From positions 1 through 18,819 of the forward strand of contig CAYYRI010000006.1 in the NCBI GenBank assembly GCA_964474185.1: a stretch of 18,819 nucleotides of DNA, in the 5' to 3' direction. How positions within the stretch are numbered: the stretch's first letter is position 1; every line of letters begins with the position of its first letter. This stretch comes from CAYYRI01 sp964474185 (lineage in GTDB: Bacteria > Patescibacteriota > Minisyncoccia > Minisyncoccales > RBG-13-42-11). Made by a program: the position numbers and the translations under genes. Below the pieces are notes generated by a model. The model saw nothing but the letters and a program-made list of their open reading frames with translations, made no database searches and was not told the origin of the DNA. This document shows, one piece after another, positions 5,142 through 13,274 of the stretch.

Positions 5142-6906
5142 GAGTCTTAAATACCTCTAAAAATACCTGGGGAGGAATTCGGATATCCGCCCTTCCTTCC
5201 AATTTTTTTTTGCCTTTTTTTTGTTTCTCCAGCAGTTTCCTTTTTCTGGTATAATCGCCGCCGTAAAGAGGGGCGATGATGTCTCTTCTCTTGGCCCCGA
5301 TGGTTTCTCTGGCGAGGATTTTCCCGGAAACTACGGCCTGCAAGGGAACCGCAAAGAGCTGAGCGGGAAGAATCTCTTTCAGTTTTTGAACTATTTTTTT
5401 CCCCTCGTTAAAAGCTTCTTCTTCTCTTACGATTTTGGAAAAAGCTTCCTCTTTTTTCCCCGCGACCAGAATCTCCAATTTGACCAATTTTCCCGGCCTG
5501 TATCCCAGGATCTCGTAATTCATCGACGCAAAACCCTGAGTTACTCCTTTTAGATTGTCGTAAAACCCGATGATAATTTCCCTTAAAGGAACCTCGTAAG
5601 CCAGAACCGTTTTGCCGGAACTGAAATAATCGCTTTTGATGAAAGTGCCGTTCAAATTTTTTAACAGTTCCATGAGCTGGCCTAAGTACTCTTGCGGCGT
5701 AATCACTTCCAATTTCGCCCACGGCTCCTGGATTTCTTTTATTTCGGTTTCCGGAGGCCAGGTCGAAGGAGAAAAAATAAAAACTTCCTTGTTTTTTTGG
5801 TCAATAATTTTATAGACAACGCACGGCCTGGAAATCACCAAAGTCAGGCCGAATTCCCGACGCAGCCTTTCCGAGACAATTTCGGCGTGCAAAGATCCTA
5901 AAAATCCGCAACGGAAACCGCGGCCTAAAGTATCCTGGGACTCAAGCTCAAATAGCAGGGAGGAGTCTTTAAGTTTTAATTTGCTCAGGGCGTCTTTCAG
6001 CAAATCGAAATCCTCGGGATTTTCCGGATACAAACTGGCAAAAACCATGGGTTCAGGTGTTTCGTATCCCGGCAGAGGTTCCTCGTTTTGAGTTTTTGCG
6101 ATGGTGTCCCCCACCCGAACCTTGCCCGGTTCCTTGATGCCCGTAGCAATGTAGCCGATTTCCCCCGCATTTAATTCTTCTGCCGGTTTTAATTCCGGTT
6201 TAAAATATCCTATCTCTTTAGCTTCGCCCGGGGTTCCAGACTGAATTAAATGAATTTTTTCTTTGTTTTTTATGCTTCCATCCATTACCCTGACATAAGC
6301 AATTACTCCCTGGAAAGAATCATATTTTGAACCAAAAATCAAAGCCCTGAAGGGTTTTTCCAATTGGCCCCTGGGAGAAGGAATTTTTTCAATTACGGCT
6401 GCCAGAAGCTGTTCTACGTTGGTTCCGTTTTTAGCGGAAATGGAAAAAATTTCCTCGTCTTTGACATTTAATAAATGGGCCAATTCTTCCTTTGTTTCTT
6501 TAATTCTTGCCTGAGGCGAATCGATCTTGTTAACGGCCGGAATAATCACCAAATTTTGCTTTTTAGCCAATTCCAAATTGGCTATGGTCTGGGCCTGAAT
6601 CCCTTTTGTGGCCTCGACCAACAAAATCGCGCCCTCGACCGCCGCCAGAGACCTCGAAACTTCATAATTGAAATCGACGTGGCCGGGAGTGTCGATCAGA
6701 TTCAAGATGTATCCTTTATAATCCATTCTTACGGGCTGCATTTTGATGGTAATCCCCTTTTCCCTTTCCAAATCCATCATATTCAAATACTGAGGCTGCA
6801 TTTTTTCTTTGGGAATGGTGTTCGTCAATTCCAAAAATCTGTCGGCTAGGGTCGATTTTCCGTGATTAATATGGGAAATAATGCAGAAATTCCGGATGCT
6901 TTGCAT
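5137..6906 (-). CDS. lepA: Elongation factor 4 (LepA), ribosomal back-translocase GTPase
   Basis: LepA/EF4 is a ribosome-bound GTPase linked to translocation quality and initiation. The 589 residues match the family length. Visible motifs are G1 SHINHGKST (11-19), G2 region REKGITIKMQPVRM, G3 DTPGHVDFNYEVSRSLAA and G4 NKID. The LepA-specific C-terminal domain ends ADIRIPPQVFLEVFKTQ, preceded by GGDYTRKRKLLEKQKKGKKK. The usual Asp in G1 (HIDHGKS) is Asn here. The stop is TGA and lies inside a perfect 9-bp hairpin. The gene starts 2 bp after murJ, so the two are surely one transcript. Confidence 0.97.
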   Translation of the reverse strand: MQSIRNFCIISHINHGKSTLADRFLELTNTIPKEKMQPQYLNMMDLEREKGITIKMQPVRMDYKGYILNLIDTPGHVDFNYEVSRSLAAVEGAILLVEATKGIQAQTIANLELAKKQNLVIIPAVNKIDSPQARIKETKEELAHLLNVKDEEIFSISAKNGTNVEQLLAAVIEKIPSPRGQLEKPFRALIFGSKYDSFQGVIAYVRVMDGSIKNKEKIHLIQSGTPGEAKEIGYFKPELKPAEELNAGEIGYIATGIKEPGKVRVGDTIAKTQNEEPLPGYETPEPMVFASLYPENPEDFDLLKDALSKLKLKDSSLLFELESQDTLGRGFRCGFLGSLHAEIVSERLRREFGLTLVISRPCVVYKIIDQKNKEVFIFSPSTWPPETEIKEIQEPWAKLEVITPQEYLGQLMELLKNLNGTFIKSDYFSSGKTVLAYEVPLREIIIGFYDNLKGVTQGFASMNYEILGYRPGKLVKLEILVAGKKEEAFSKIVREEEAFNEGKKIVQKLKEILPAQLFAVPLQAVVSGKILARETIGAKRRDIIAPLYGGDYTRKRKLLEKQKKGKKKLEGRADIRIPPQVFLEVFKTQ

Positions 6907-6908
6907 GA

Positions 6909-8303
6909 TTATTTTTTAATGTTTATTTTTCGGAATAAAAAAACCATCAGTAAGATAAATTGAAGAATGCTGTCAATTGAAAAAGCCAGGGGCAGGCCGA
7001 TAACGGCAATATTGCCGACGCCCTGAAGATTAAAAAGATTCGATATGGAAGCTTGGAAGGAATTGGGGAAACTTAAAAGCCGGACGAATCCAAAACTTAA
7101 AAAAATATTCAAGATCATGGCGATTATCGCAATGATTGTCGGAGTTTTAGTGTCTTGAAGCGCGAAAAAAGCCCGGAAAATCAAGGGTATGAGACAGGTG
7201 GCAAAAATGCCCAGAACGAATAATCCTAAAGAGGCAGCTGCTATTTTAGCCGCGTCCTCGCTGAACCTCCCCGTTCTCAGAATAATTTCTACAATCTGAT
7301 TCTTTAAAATAAAAATCAAAAAGCTAATGGGAATTATAAGAAAAAGAATTTTACGGAAGGTTAAAGAAAACTTTTTGATAAATTCGTCTTTTCTTTGAGC
7401 CGCCCAGTCTTGGGAAAGCGCCGGAAAAGCGGCTATGGCAAATGGAATGCCGATCAGCCCTAAGGGAAACTGCTGAAGGTTGTTCGCAAAAGTAAAAATG
7501 GAAATGGCTCCGGCCGGAAGGCCGGAAGCGATGGCGGTCACCACCATAAGATTAATTTGGGGAGCCGCAACGCCCAAGGTTCTCGGAATCATCAAGGAAA
7601 AAACTTTTTTTATTTTCGGGTCTTTCAGATTGAAAGTTGGTTTATACCAGAAACCTGAGTTAATTGCCGAAGGAATCTGAATAACCATATGCAAAAAAGC
7701 CCCGAGAATTACTCCCAGGGTTACGCCTAAAATCCCCGAGGCAGGCGCTAAAAAAATAATTCCCATAATTATTCCGAGATTATACAAAACAGGCGCCAGG
7801 CTGTAAGCCAGGAATTTGTTGAAATATTGCAGAACGCCAGAAAAAATAGAAGATAATCCGAGCAGAATCGGACTCAGAAAAAGAATTCTCGTCAGGAGCG
7901 AGGTAAGAGAAATTTGCTGGGGATTGAAACCCGGGGTGATTATTTTTACAAGAATTGGAGCAAAAATGCTTATGCCGAGAGAAATCAAAACTAAAAAAAA
8001 CAAAAATACGTTTAAAACATTGTTCGCAAAATCCCAGGCCTCTTTTTTGTCTTTCAAAAAATATTCTGAAAATAACGGCAGGAAAGCGACGATGACGCCG
8101 CCGGCAATCAAGATATTGTAAACAAAATCCGGAATGCGAAAGGCGGCAAAATAAACATCGAGATCGGAGCCCGCTCCAAAAGTGCTGGCCAGAAGTCTGT
8201 CGCGGACTAATCCTAAAAGCCGGCTGATCAAGGCCGTAATGGCTAAAATTCCGGCAGCGCCGCTGATGGTTTTTGTTTGAGAATTAAAAAAACGACCAAA
8301 CAT
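6909..8303 (-). CDS. murJ: Lipid II flippase MurJ
   Basis: This is an integral membrane protein of the MVF/MOP superfamily that flips the peptidoglycan precursor lipid II. The 464 residues are almost entirely hydrophobic helices (about 13-14). The N-terminal signature is clear: ISGAAGILAITALISRLLGL, VRDRLLASTFGAGSDLDVYF, AAFRIPDFVYNILIAGG. Two repeat halves are typical of the fold. The length is slightly short of E. coli MurJ (511) but usual for small genomes. It starts the murJ-lepA operon from a promoter at 8316-8343, which leaves only a leader of about 6 nt. The start ATG at 8303 fits the conserved N-terminus. Confidence 0.95.
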   Translation of the reverse strand: MFGRFFNSQTKTISGAAGILAITALISRLLGLVRDRLLASTFGAGSDLDVYFAAFRIPDFVYNILIAGGVIVAFLPLFSEYFLKDKKEAWDFANNVLNVFLFFLVLISLGISIFAPILVKIITPGFNPQQISLTSLLTRILFLSPILLGLSSIFSGVLQYFNKFLAYSLAPVLYNLGIIMGIIFLAPASGILGVTLGVILGAFLHMVIQIPSAINSGFWYKPTFNLKDPKIKKVFSLMIPRTLGVAAPQINLMVVTAIASGLPAGAISIFTFANNLQQFPLGLIGIPFAIAAFPALSQDWAAQRKDEFIKKFSLTFRKILFLIIPISFLIFILKNQIVEIILRTGRFSEDAAKIAAASLGLFVLGIFATCLIPLIFRAFFALQDTKTPTIIAIIAMILNIFLSFGFVRLLSFPNSFQASISNLFNLQGVGNIAVIGLPLAFSIDSILQFILLMVFLFRKINIKK

Positions 8304-8315
8304 ATTTTCGCTTCT

Positions 8316-8343
8316 ATTTTACCTTAAAATCGCTGATTTTCAA
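8316..8343 (-). promoter_or_regulatory. Predicted promoter of murJ-lepA
   Basis: On the minus strand TTGAAA (8343-8338), a 16-bp spacer and TAAAAT (8321-8316) match the sigma-70 consensus 5/6 and 5/6. The predicted start is near 8309, giving a leader of only about 6 nt before the murJ ATG (8303). It adjoins the rnpB terminator T-run. Confidence 0.65.
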
Positions 8344-8363
8344 ACAAAAAAGCTCAAGCAGGC
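8341..8363 (-). terminator. 3' end/terminator of rnpB
   Basis: The 3' strand of RNase P helix P1 (TGCCTGCTTGAGCT on the minus strand, pairing with the RNA 5' end) is followed by TTTTTTGTTTG, a T-run that probably ends the transcript. Confidence 0.6.
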
Positions 8364-8788
8364 AATAAGCCGAATTCTGTTTAAAAGCAATCATCTATCT
8401 AGGCGAGCTACTTTTACCCTCGACAAGCTCGGGTCAAGCACCCTTATTTGGGTTATGTTTCTTGATCCACCCTGAGCATGTCGAAGGGTTTGCTCTTGCA
8501 CCCAGTAAGGATTTAGCCGTTTCACCCCTGCATTACTGCAGGATTCGCCCTGTTCCATCTCGCGATGGACGGGCGCCCGACCCTTTCGGGTCTGGGGCGT
8601 CTCTGTTCGCACCTCGCACCTCGCGGTGGATGGCCGTTAGCCACTACTTTTTTTGACCCCGCCCTCTATGCCCTATGTTAATTTAGATAACCAGAAAACA
8701 TAAAGCTTAGAGGGCGGGGAAAGAGTGTTCGGACTTTCCTCCCTATTCGCCATTACGGCGACGGGCGATTGCTTTGCCTACTTGAGCT
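8351..8788 (-). ncRNA. rnpB: RNase P RNA (type A-like)
   Basis: This is the catalytic RNA that matures tRNA 5' ends. The minus strand has the universal 5' core GGAGGAAAGTCCGAACAC (8742-8725) and the 3' core GCCTAGATAGATGA plus ACAGAATTCGGCTTAT (8380-8365). The ends pair as a long P1 (AGCTCAAGTAGGCAA with TTGCCTGCTTGAGCT), which fixes the boundaries. An 11-bp stem CCCCGCCCTCT/AGAGGGCGGGG (8657-8667, 8709-8719) lies shortly after the 5' core, and a long arm (8417-8488) occupies the P15-P17 position. Helix numbering is tentative. The antisense reading frames in this interval are not genes. A consensus promoter lies just upstream. Confidence 0.95.
8417..8488 (-). repeat. Repeat-like hairpin arm inside RNase P RNA
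   Basis: The plus strand has CCCTCGACAAGCTCGGG (8417-8433) and CCCTGAGCATGTCGAAGGG (8470-8488), which are near-reverse complements. Nested inside are TCAAG/CTTGA and ACCC/GGGT. The outer sequence resembles the CCTTCGACAAGCTCAGG palindromic motif found dispersed in many bacterial genomes, which suggests a repeat captured in the P15-P17 region. Confidence 0.6.
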
Positions 8789-8794
8789 GGTTTT

Positions 8795-8822
8795 ATTCTA
8801 ACAAAAAATAGCTTTATGTCAA
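8795..8822 (-). promoter_or_regulatory. Promoter of rnpB
   Basis: On the minus strand a perfect -35 TTGACA (8822-8817), a 16-bp spacer and -10 TAGAAT (8800-8795) precede the RNA 5' end at about 8788 by 6 nt. This is the best sigma-70 promoter in the window, and its position agrees with the P1 boundary deduced independently. Confidence 0.88.
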
Positions 8823-8825
8823 GTC

Positions 8826-9272
8826 TTAATCAAACAGTTTTGGGGTGGAATTGGCGCCATCTAGGGCCTTATTGGCCAAACCGTCAGCCGTTTTGTTTTT
8901 TTCCCGGGAAATAAGAGTAAATTTAATTTTTTTGAAATCAAGTCTCAGGTTCCAAACTTTCAAGAAAAGAGATTGAATTTTAGGATCTAAAATTTTATAT
9001 TCCCCGTTCAATTGTTTAATCAACAGCTCCGAATCGGATTTTAATTCAATTTCGCTGTTTTGGGCTAATTTTTTTCCAAAAAGCGCTTTGAATTTCTGCA
9101 AGGCGAAGATCACCGCCCGATACTCGGCTTCGTTGTTGGTGAAATTGTCTCCTAAATATTCTGAATATTCTTTAAGGCTCTGGCCTTTTTCGTTGGAAAA
9201 TATTATCCCTATTGCTCCTGGCCCCGGATTTCCCCGAGAGCCGCCGTCGGTATTGATAATGATTTTCTTCAT
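8826..9272 (-). CDS. rnhA: Ribonuclease HI
   Basis: It hydrolyses the RNA strand of RNA:DNA hybrids (primer and R-loop removal). The 148 residues are the compact RNase HI fold without an N-terminal hybrid-binding domain. Catalytic acids are visible: D9 in INTDGGSRGNPGPGAIG, E48 in NNEAEY, D80 in KSDSELLIKQLNGEYK, and the last Asp in KTADGLANKA. The handle region is short, as in archaeal-like bacterial RNase HI. A TATAAA box at 9283-9288, about 10 nt before the ATG, may be its -10. It follows the terminator-like hairpin of the DHH gene, so it probably forms its own unit. Confidence 0.95.
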   Translation of the reverse strand: MKKIIINTDGGSRGNPGPGAIGIIFSNEKGQSLKEYSEYLGDNFTNNEAEYRAVIFALQKFKALFGKKLAQNSEIELKSDSELLIKQLNGEYKILDPKIQSLFLKVWNLRLDFKKIKFTLISREKNKTADGLANKALDGANSTPKLFD

Positions 9273-9307
9273 CGAATGAGTTTTTATACAATAAAAACGA
9301 AATTAAA

Positions 9308-9327
9308 GATGAAGTCGCCACTTCATC
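9308..9327 (-). terminator. Hairpin/terminator overlapping the stop of the DHH gene
   Basis: GATGAAGT-GGCG-ACTTCATC (minus strand) is a perfect 8-bp stem that includes the TGA stop at 9325-9323. It is followed by TTTAATTTCGTTTTTATT, a discontinuous T-rich tail. It probably ends the operon that includes pgk and the RecJ-like gene. Confidence 0.6.
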
Positions 9328-10477
9328 GACTCGCAAAGTATTTAATAATACATTCCTTAAACTTATTCAAGTTTTCGTTTTTTACTCTGAACCCTGCCGC
9401 CTGGGGATGGCCTCCGTAAGTCAGAAGATATTTTGAACAGGTTTTCATCGCCTCGACCACGTTAAAACCCGAAGGCGCCCGGATGCCGCCTTGCGATTCT
9501 TTTTCGAGTTTCTTATATAAAAATACGGGCTTATCGTATTTTTGGGAAATGATGGATTCGGAAATTCCCAAAAAAGCTTCTTCCCAGTCAGAATCCCCCT
9601 CGAAGATAACCGGCCCCAATTCCTTTTTTGAAATTCTTTTTTCGATTTCATCTATCATTTTTTCTGTTTTTTCTTTTCTCAGGATTCCTTTTTCATAGAG
9701 TCTTGCCGCTAATTTTTCCGCCTCTTTTTTTCCAAGGGCGGTTAAAACCCGAAAGGCGGCCGGAAGTCCGTTTTCGATGTCTCTGACGTTCAAAAGAGAA
9801 ATGATTTTGTAAACTTTGTGAATCAAATCGAGCGATTTGATCTGTTTCAAATTAAAAAGAACCTGAATTCCCGGCCGCCAGCTCGATTTTATATAACTCA
9901 GACCCTCCCTGATCATTAATTTATTTTCATTAATCTGAGGCATCATATCGGCGACGGTGGCCAAAGCCACCAATTCCAAAAAATTTTTCCTTAAAATTTC
10001 CGGAAACTGGTTTTTTAGGAGAACTTCCGCAAGCTTAAAAACAATACCGACAGCGGCAAATCCTTTGAAAGGATAAAAATCTTTTTTCTGCTTCGGATCG
10101 ACTATGATTTTAGCCTTGGGCAATTTATCCAAGACTTCGTGATGGTCAACAACAATCGTTTCAAATCCCATTTTCCCGGCTTTTGCTATTTCTTTTAAAT
10201 TTCCTATGCCGCAATCTACGGCGACAAAAAGCGCGGGGGCTTTGTCCTTTAAAAAATTCAGGCCGGTTTCGGTAATTCCGTAACCCTCCGCTTCCCTATT
10301 GGGAAAATAAATGGCGGAAATTTTACCGCCTAAATTTTTGATGGCTTCTTGTAGGATGATTACCGACGTCACCCCGTCCAAATCGGCATCGCCGTAAATA
10401 ACGATATTCTCTTTCTTTTTTACGGCCATTGTGATTCTCTCTGCCGCTTTTCCGATATTTTTTATTTCAGTTTGCAT
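9323..10477 (-). CDS. RecJ-like DHH/DHHA1 phosphoesterase
   Basis: This DHH-superfamily metal-dependent nuclease or phosphoesterase most resembles single-strand exonuclease RecJ. Motif I is YGDADLDG (28-35), motif II the FVAVDCGIGN region, and motif III VVDHHE with DHH at 111-113. A RecJ-type linker helix follows (MIREGLSYIKSSWRPGIQ), then a C-terminal DHHA1 domain with YGGHPQAAGF. At 384 residues it is much shorter than RecJ (about 570) and appears to lack the OB-fold domain, so substrate range may differ (nanoRNase or archaeal GAN-like activity is possible). It starts 11 bp after pgk, in the same operon. The stop is TGA inside a hairpin. Confidence 0.85.
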   Translation of the reverse strand: MQTEIKNIGKAAERITMAVKKKENIVIYGDADLDGVTSVIILQEAIKNLGGKISAIYFPNREAEGYGITETGLNFLKDKAPALFVAVDCGIGNLKEIAKAGKMGFETIVVDHHEVLDKLPKAKIIVDPKQKKDFYPFKGFAAVGIVFKLAEVLLKNQFPEILRKNFLELVALATVADMMPQINENKLMIREGLSYIKSSWRPGIQVLFNLKQIKSLDLIHKVYKIISLLNVRDIENGLPAAFRVLTALGKKEAEKLAARLYEKGILRKEKTEKMIDEIEKRISKKELGPVIFEGDSDWEEAFLGISESIISQKYDKPVFLYKKLEKESQGGIRAPSGFNVVEAMKTCSKYLLTYGGHPQAAGFRVKNENLNKFKECIIKYFASR

Positions 10478-10488
10478 GAATGATAAAA

Positions 10489-11580
10489 CTATTCTAATGC
10501 TTCTATCCCCGGCAATTTCTCTCCGGATAAAAATGCGAGCATTGCTCCCCCGCCAGTTGAAACATGGCTGAATTTATCAATCATACCGAGTCTATTTATG
10601 ACCGCTAACATTTCTCCCCCTCCAACCACGGAAAAGGCCTTGCTTTGGATTATGGCTTCAAGAATTTCTTCTGTCCCTTTGGAAAATTCTTTTTTTTCGA
10701 TCTGCCCCAAAACGCCGTTAAAGAAGATCGTTTTTGCCAGAGATATTTTTTCCTTGAAAAGTTCGATGGTTTCCGGCCCTATGTCCTTTCCTTCGAGATT
10801 ATTGAGAGGAGCAATAATTTTCCGGGGAAAAATTAAGGGAATTTTTTTATCGTCCAATTCTTTTTTGATCAAACCGCCGACCAATACCCAGTCGGAAACC
10901 TCTGAAATTTTATTTATTAATTTGGCTTTTGTTTCCACTTTTGCGCCTCCAATTATTGAAATTAACGGTTTCTGAGGATTTTTTATTATACGATTTAAAG
11001 ATTTAATTTCTTTTTCCAATAATAATCCTGCGCCGGAAGCCAGATATTTTGGTATTCCGACAATTGAAGCGTGGAATCTGTGGCAGGCGCCGAAAGCGTC
11101 ATTGATATAGATGTCTCCCGATTTCGCCAGTTCCTTTGCGAAGCTGTCGTCGTTCTCTTCCTCTTCTTTATGAAACCTCAAATTCTCCAAAAGCAACACT
11201 TCTCCCGGATTCGTTTTGTTTATCAGCTCTTTGGCCGCGGGACCGATGCAGTTCTCTGATTTTTTTACGGGCAAACCCAAATATTCTTCTAATTTTTCCC
11301 TGATCGGCGTCAGCCTCAATCCCTCAACCACTTTTCCTTCCGGTCTTCCCAAATGGCTCATCAAAATTATTTTTGCTCCGTTGTCCGCCAAATATCTGAT
11401 TGTCGGGATGGTCTCTTTTATCCTAAAATCATCTAAAATCTTCATTCCCCGAGGAAATGAAGATAAAGAAGAAGGCGAAGCCTTCTTCGCCCATTTCCCC
11501 TGCTCTTGCAGGGGAACATTGAAATCGCATCTGAGCAGAACCTTTTTATTTTTAAAATCAAACTCCTTTAGGCTTTTCAT
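10489..11580 (-). CDS. pgk: Phosphoglycerate kinase with in-frame palindromic insertion
   Basis: It converts 1,3-bisphosphoglycerate + ADP to 3-phosphoglycerate + ATP in glycolysis. From the ATG at 11580 the product is 363 residues; a start at 11601 would add 7 residues with no family support. Family motifs are VLLRCDFNVPL (14-24), DDFRIKETIPTIRYL, SHLGRPEGK, ENLRFHKEEE, NDAFGACHR, GGAKVETK and the C-terminal STGGGAMLAFL. Between FNVPLQEQGK and ILDDFRI there are about 18 extra residues (about 30-47; 11440-11493) that typical PGKs lack. They are encoded by two large hairpins. The start overlaps the 3' end of the TraD-like gene by 23 bp, with GGAG upstream of the ATG. Confidence 0.95.
   Translation of the reverse strand: MKSLKEFDFKNKKVLLRCDFNVPLQEQGKWAKKASPSSLSSFPRGMKILDDFRIKETIPTIRYLADNGAKIILMSHLGRPEGKVVEGLRLTPIREKLEEYLGLPVKKSENCIGPAAKELINKTNPGEVLLLENLRFHKEEEENDDSFAKELAKSGDIYINDAFGACHRFHASIVGIPKYLASGAGLLLEKEIKSLNRIIKNPQKPLISIIGGAKVETKAKLINKISEVSDWVLVGGLIKKELDDKKIPLIFPRKIIAPLNNLEGKDIGPETIELFKEKISLAKTIFFNGVLGQIEKKEFSKGTEEILEAIIQSKAFSVVGGGEMLAVINRLGMIDKFSHVSTGGGAMLAFLSGEKLPGIEALE
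11438..11514. repeat. Tandem hairpins inserted in pgk
   Basis: Three stems in a row: ATCTTCATT/AATGAAGAT (11438-11446, 11456-11464, extended by a few pairs in the mRNA), GAAGAAGGC-GAA-GCCTTCTTC (11468-11488, perfect 9 bp) and CCCCTGC-TCTT-GCAGGGG (11497-11514, perfect 7 bp). The first two coincide with the residues that are extra in this PGK; the third encodes the conserved LQEQG stretch. The reading frame is kept. Confidence 0.8.
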
Positions 11581-13273
11581 CTGTCTCCGGCTTGGTTTCA
11601 ATTTCCTTTAAAGATTCCTCTAAAGTTTTTTTTAATTCTTCCAAGTCGACTTCTTTTCTCTTCGGCCTCTGGAAATCCTGTGTTTTTTTTGAAGAAAAAG
11701 AAACGGGCTCTTCGGTAGTGGCTTCTTCAAGAGAAATGCCGGGAGTAGCTGTCTGTTTTTTTAAAAGAGTTTTTTCCCCCTGCGCAGGAACGGTAGGTTG
11801 CGCGAGAGCAGCGGGCCCCTTCACCTTTTTCAAACATGTTTTGCAATAAACAGGCCGGGTTCCGTCCGGAGGGAAAATTACTTTAGTCCATTTGCCGCAT
11901 AAAGAACATTTGACGTCGTATAAAACCTGAGGGGCGGCCTGGGAAGCCTGGGACGTTCCTGAAGGCGTTTCTATAATCCCCGTCCATTTCGCGATTTTTT
12001 CTTCAATAATACTGCGCGGAGTGCTGTATCTCTCCCTGGAAACCTTGATAATGTTTTCCTTGTTGGATTTTTCCGGTTTCGGAATGGGCGGCGTGGTTTC
12101 GGCCGAGAAAGGAGCGCCCGCAACTCCGTCAATCATCAGTCTCAAATAAATATTGTATTTCGATAAATTAACAAAATCAGTGGCAAGAAATTCCGGAGTA
12201 AATTCTTTCTCTAAAAATTCGGCATCTTCTGCTCCTACCCGGAAAGAAATAATTGTGCCCACATTGCCAAAAACAGCCTCTCTCACTTTGGTGCTTCTTC
12301 CGGTAGCAACCATTTCATCTAATTGAGCGAGGTATTGATTGCCCAAGATTAAAGATAGCCTGTATTTCCTCGCTTCTGATAAAATATTGCAAAAAGCATC
12401 GGTAGCAAAATTTTGAAATTCATCAACGTATAAATAAAAATCTACTCTTTTTTCTTCCGGGATATCCACCCTTGACATTGCCGCCAACTGCAGTTTCGTG
12501 ATTAAAAGAGCTCCCAGAAGACGGGAGTTGTCTTCGCCGATTCTTCCCTTGGACAAATCTAAAATTAAAATCTTTCTTTCATCCATGACTTTTCTCATGT
12601 CAATCGCCGAACGGACCTGGCCGATAATGTTTCTGATCAAGGGGTTGGAAATAAACTGGCCGATTTTATTTTGGATGGCCGCCGTTGCTTCCACTTCGTA
12701 TCTTTGAGTGTATCTCGCAAACTCCTGAAGCCAGAAAGATTTGACTACGGGATCGGTGACCTTATCCACTATTTTTTTTCTGTATTCGGGGTCGGCCAGC
12801 ATTCTGTTCACTCCCAAAAGCGTGGAACCGGGATATTCCAAAAGGGCTAAAATGGAATTATTCAGAATATATTCCATGCGAGCCGACCAAACGTCGGGCC
12901 AGATTTTCTTAAAAACCCCCATTAACCCGGAGGCAACCAGATGCCGATGTTCCACATCGACTTTTTCCATGATGTTAAAAGCAATGGGATAATCCAAATC
13001 GGCCGGATTAAAATAAATTACGTCGTTAACCCGGTCGGCGGGAATAAAATCCAGCAGTTCTTCCGCCGCTTCTCCGTGAGGATCGACGAAACCGACCCCC
13101 TTTCCTTCTTGGATATCCTGGATGGCCATATTCTTAATCATTACTGTCTTGCCCATTCCGGTTTTTCCGATCAAATACATGTGGCGGCGTCTGTCGTCGG
13201 TTTTAATTCCAAATTTTTTCCTTTGATTCCGAAAGGTAGTCTCGGCAAAAAAATTTATATCATTATTGGGCAT
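11558..13273 (-). CDS. TraD/VirD4-like ATPase with C-terminal zinc ribbon
   Basis: A P-loop ATPase of the conjugative coupling-protein/HerA group that would pump DNA or protein through a membrane partner. It has 571 residues: Walker A GKTGMGKT (36-43), a GVGFVDPHGE strand, Walker B FYLYVDEFQNF (279-289), and a motor-core LILGNQYLAQLDE segment with Gln. The C-terminal tail holds a four-Cys ribbon (C456, C459, C477, C480: CSLCGK...VYCKTC), then a low-complexity charged tail. There is no N-terminal membrane helix, unlike VirD4; the adjacent membrane protein probably supplies the anchor. No relaxase, VirB4 or pilin genes occur here. A MITE-like palindromic element occupies the 144-bp gap before it. 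The stop is TGA, overlapping pgk. Confidence 0.88.
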   Translation of the reverse strand: MPNNDINFFAETTFRNQRKKFGIKTDDRRRHMYLIGKTGMGKTVMIKNMAIQDIQEGKGVGFVDPHGEAAEELLDFIPADRVNDVIYFNPADLDYPIAFNIMEKVDVEHRHLVASGLMGVFKKIWPDVWSARMEYILNNSILALLEYPGSTLLGVNRMLADPEYRKKIVDKVTDPVVKSFWLQEFARYTQRYEVEATAAIQNKIGQFISNPLIRNIIGQVRSAIDMRKVMDERKILILDLSKGRIGEDNSRLLGALLITKLQLAAMSRVDIPEEKRVDFYLYVDEFQNFATDAFCNILSEARKYRLSLILGNQYLAQLDEMVATGRSTKVREAVFGNVGTIISFRVGAEDAEFLEKEFTPEFLATDFVNLSKYNIYLRLMIDGVAGAPFSAETTPPIPKPEKSNKENIIKVSRERYSTPRSIIEEKIAKWTGIIETPSGTSQASQAAPQVLYDVKCSLCGKWTKVIFPPDGTRPVYCKTCLKKVKGPAALAQPTVPAQGEKTLLKKQTATPGISLEEATTEEPVSFSSKKTQDFQRPKRKEVDLEELKKTLEESLKEIETKPETDEKPKGV

Positions 13274-13274
13274 A

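Noticed and set aside
8391..8656. Open frames on both strands inside 8391-8656
   Set aside because: They lie within RNase P RNA, whose core motifs and P1 ends are clear; the frames are incidental.
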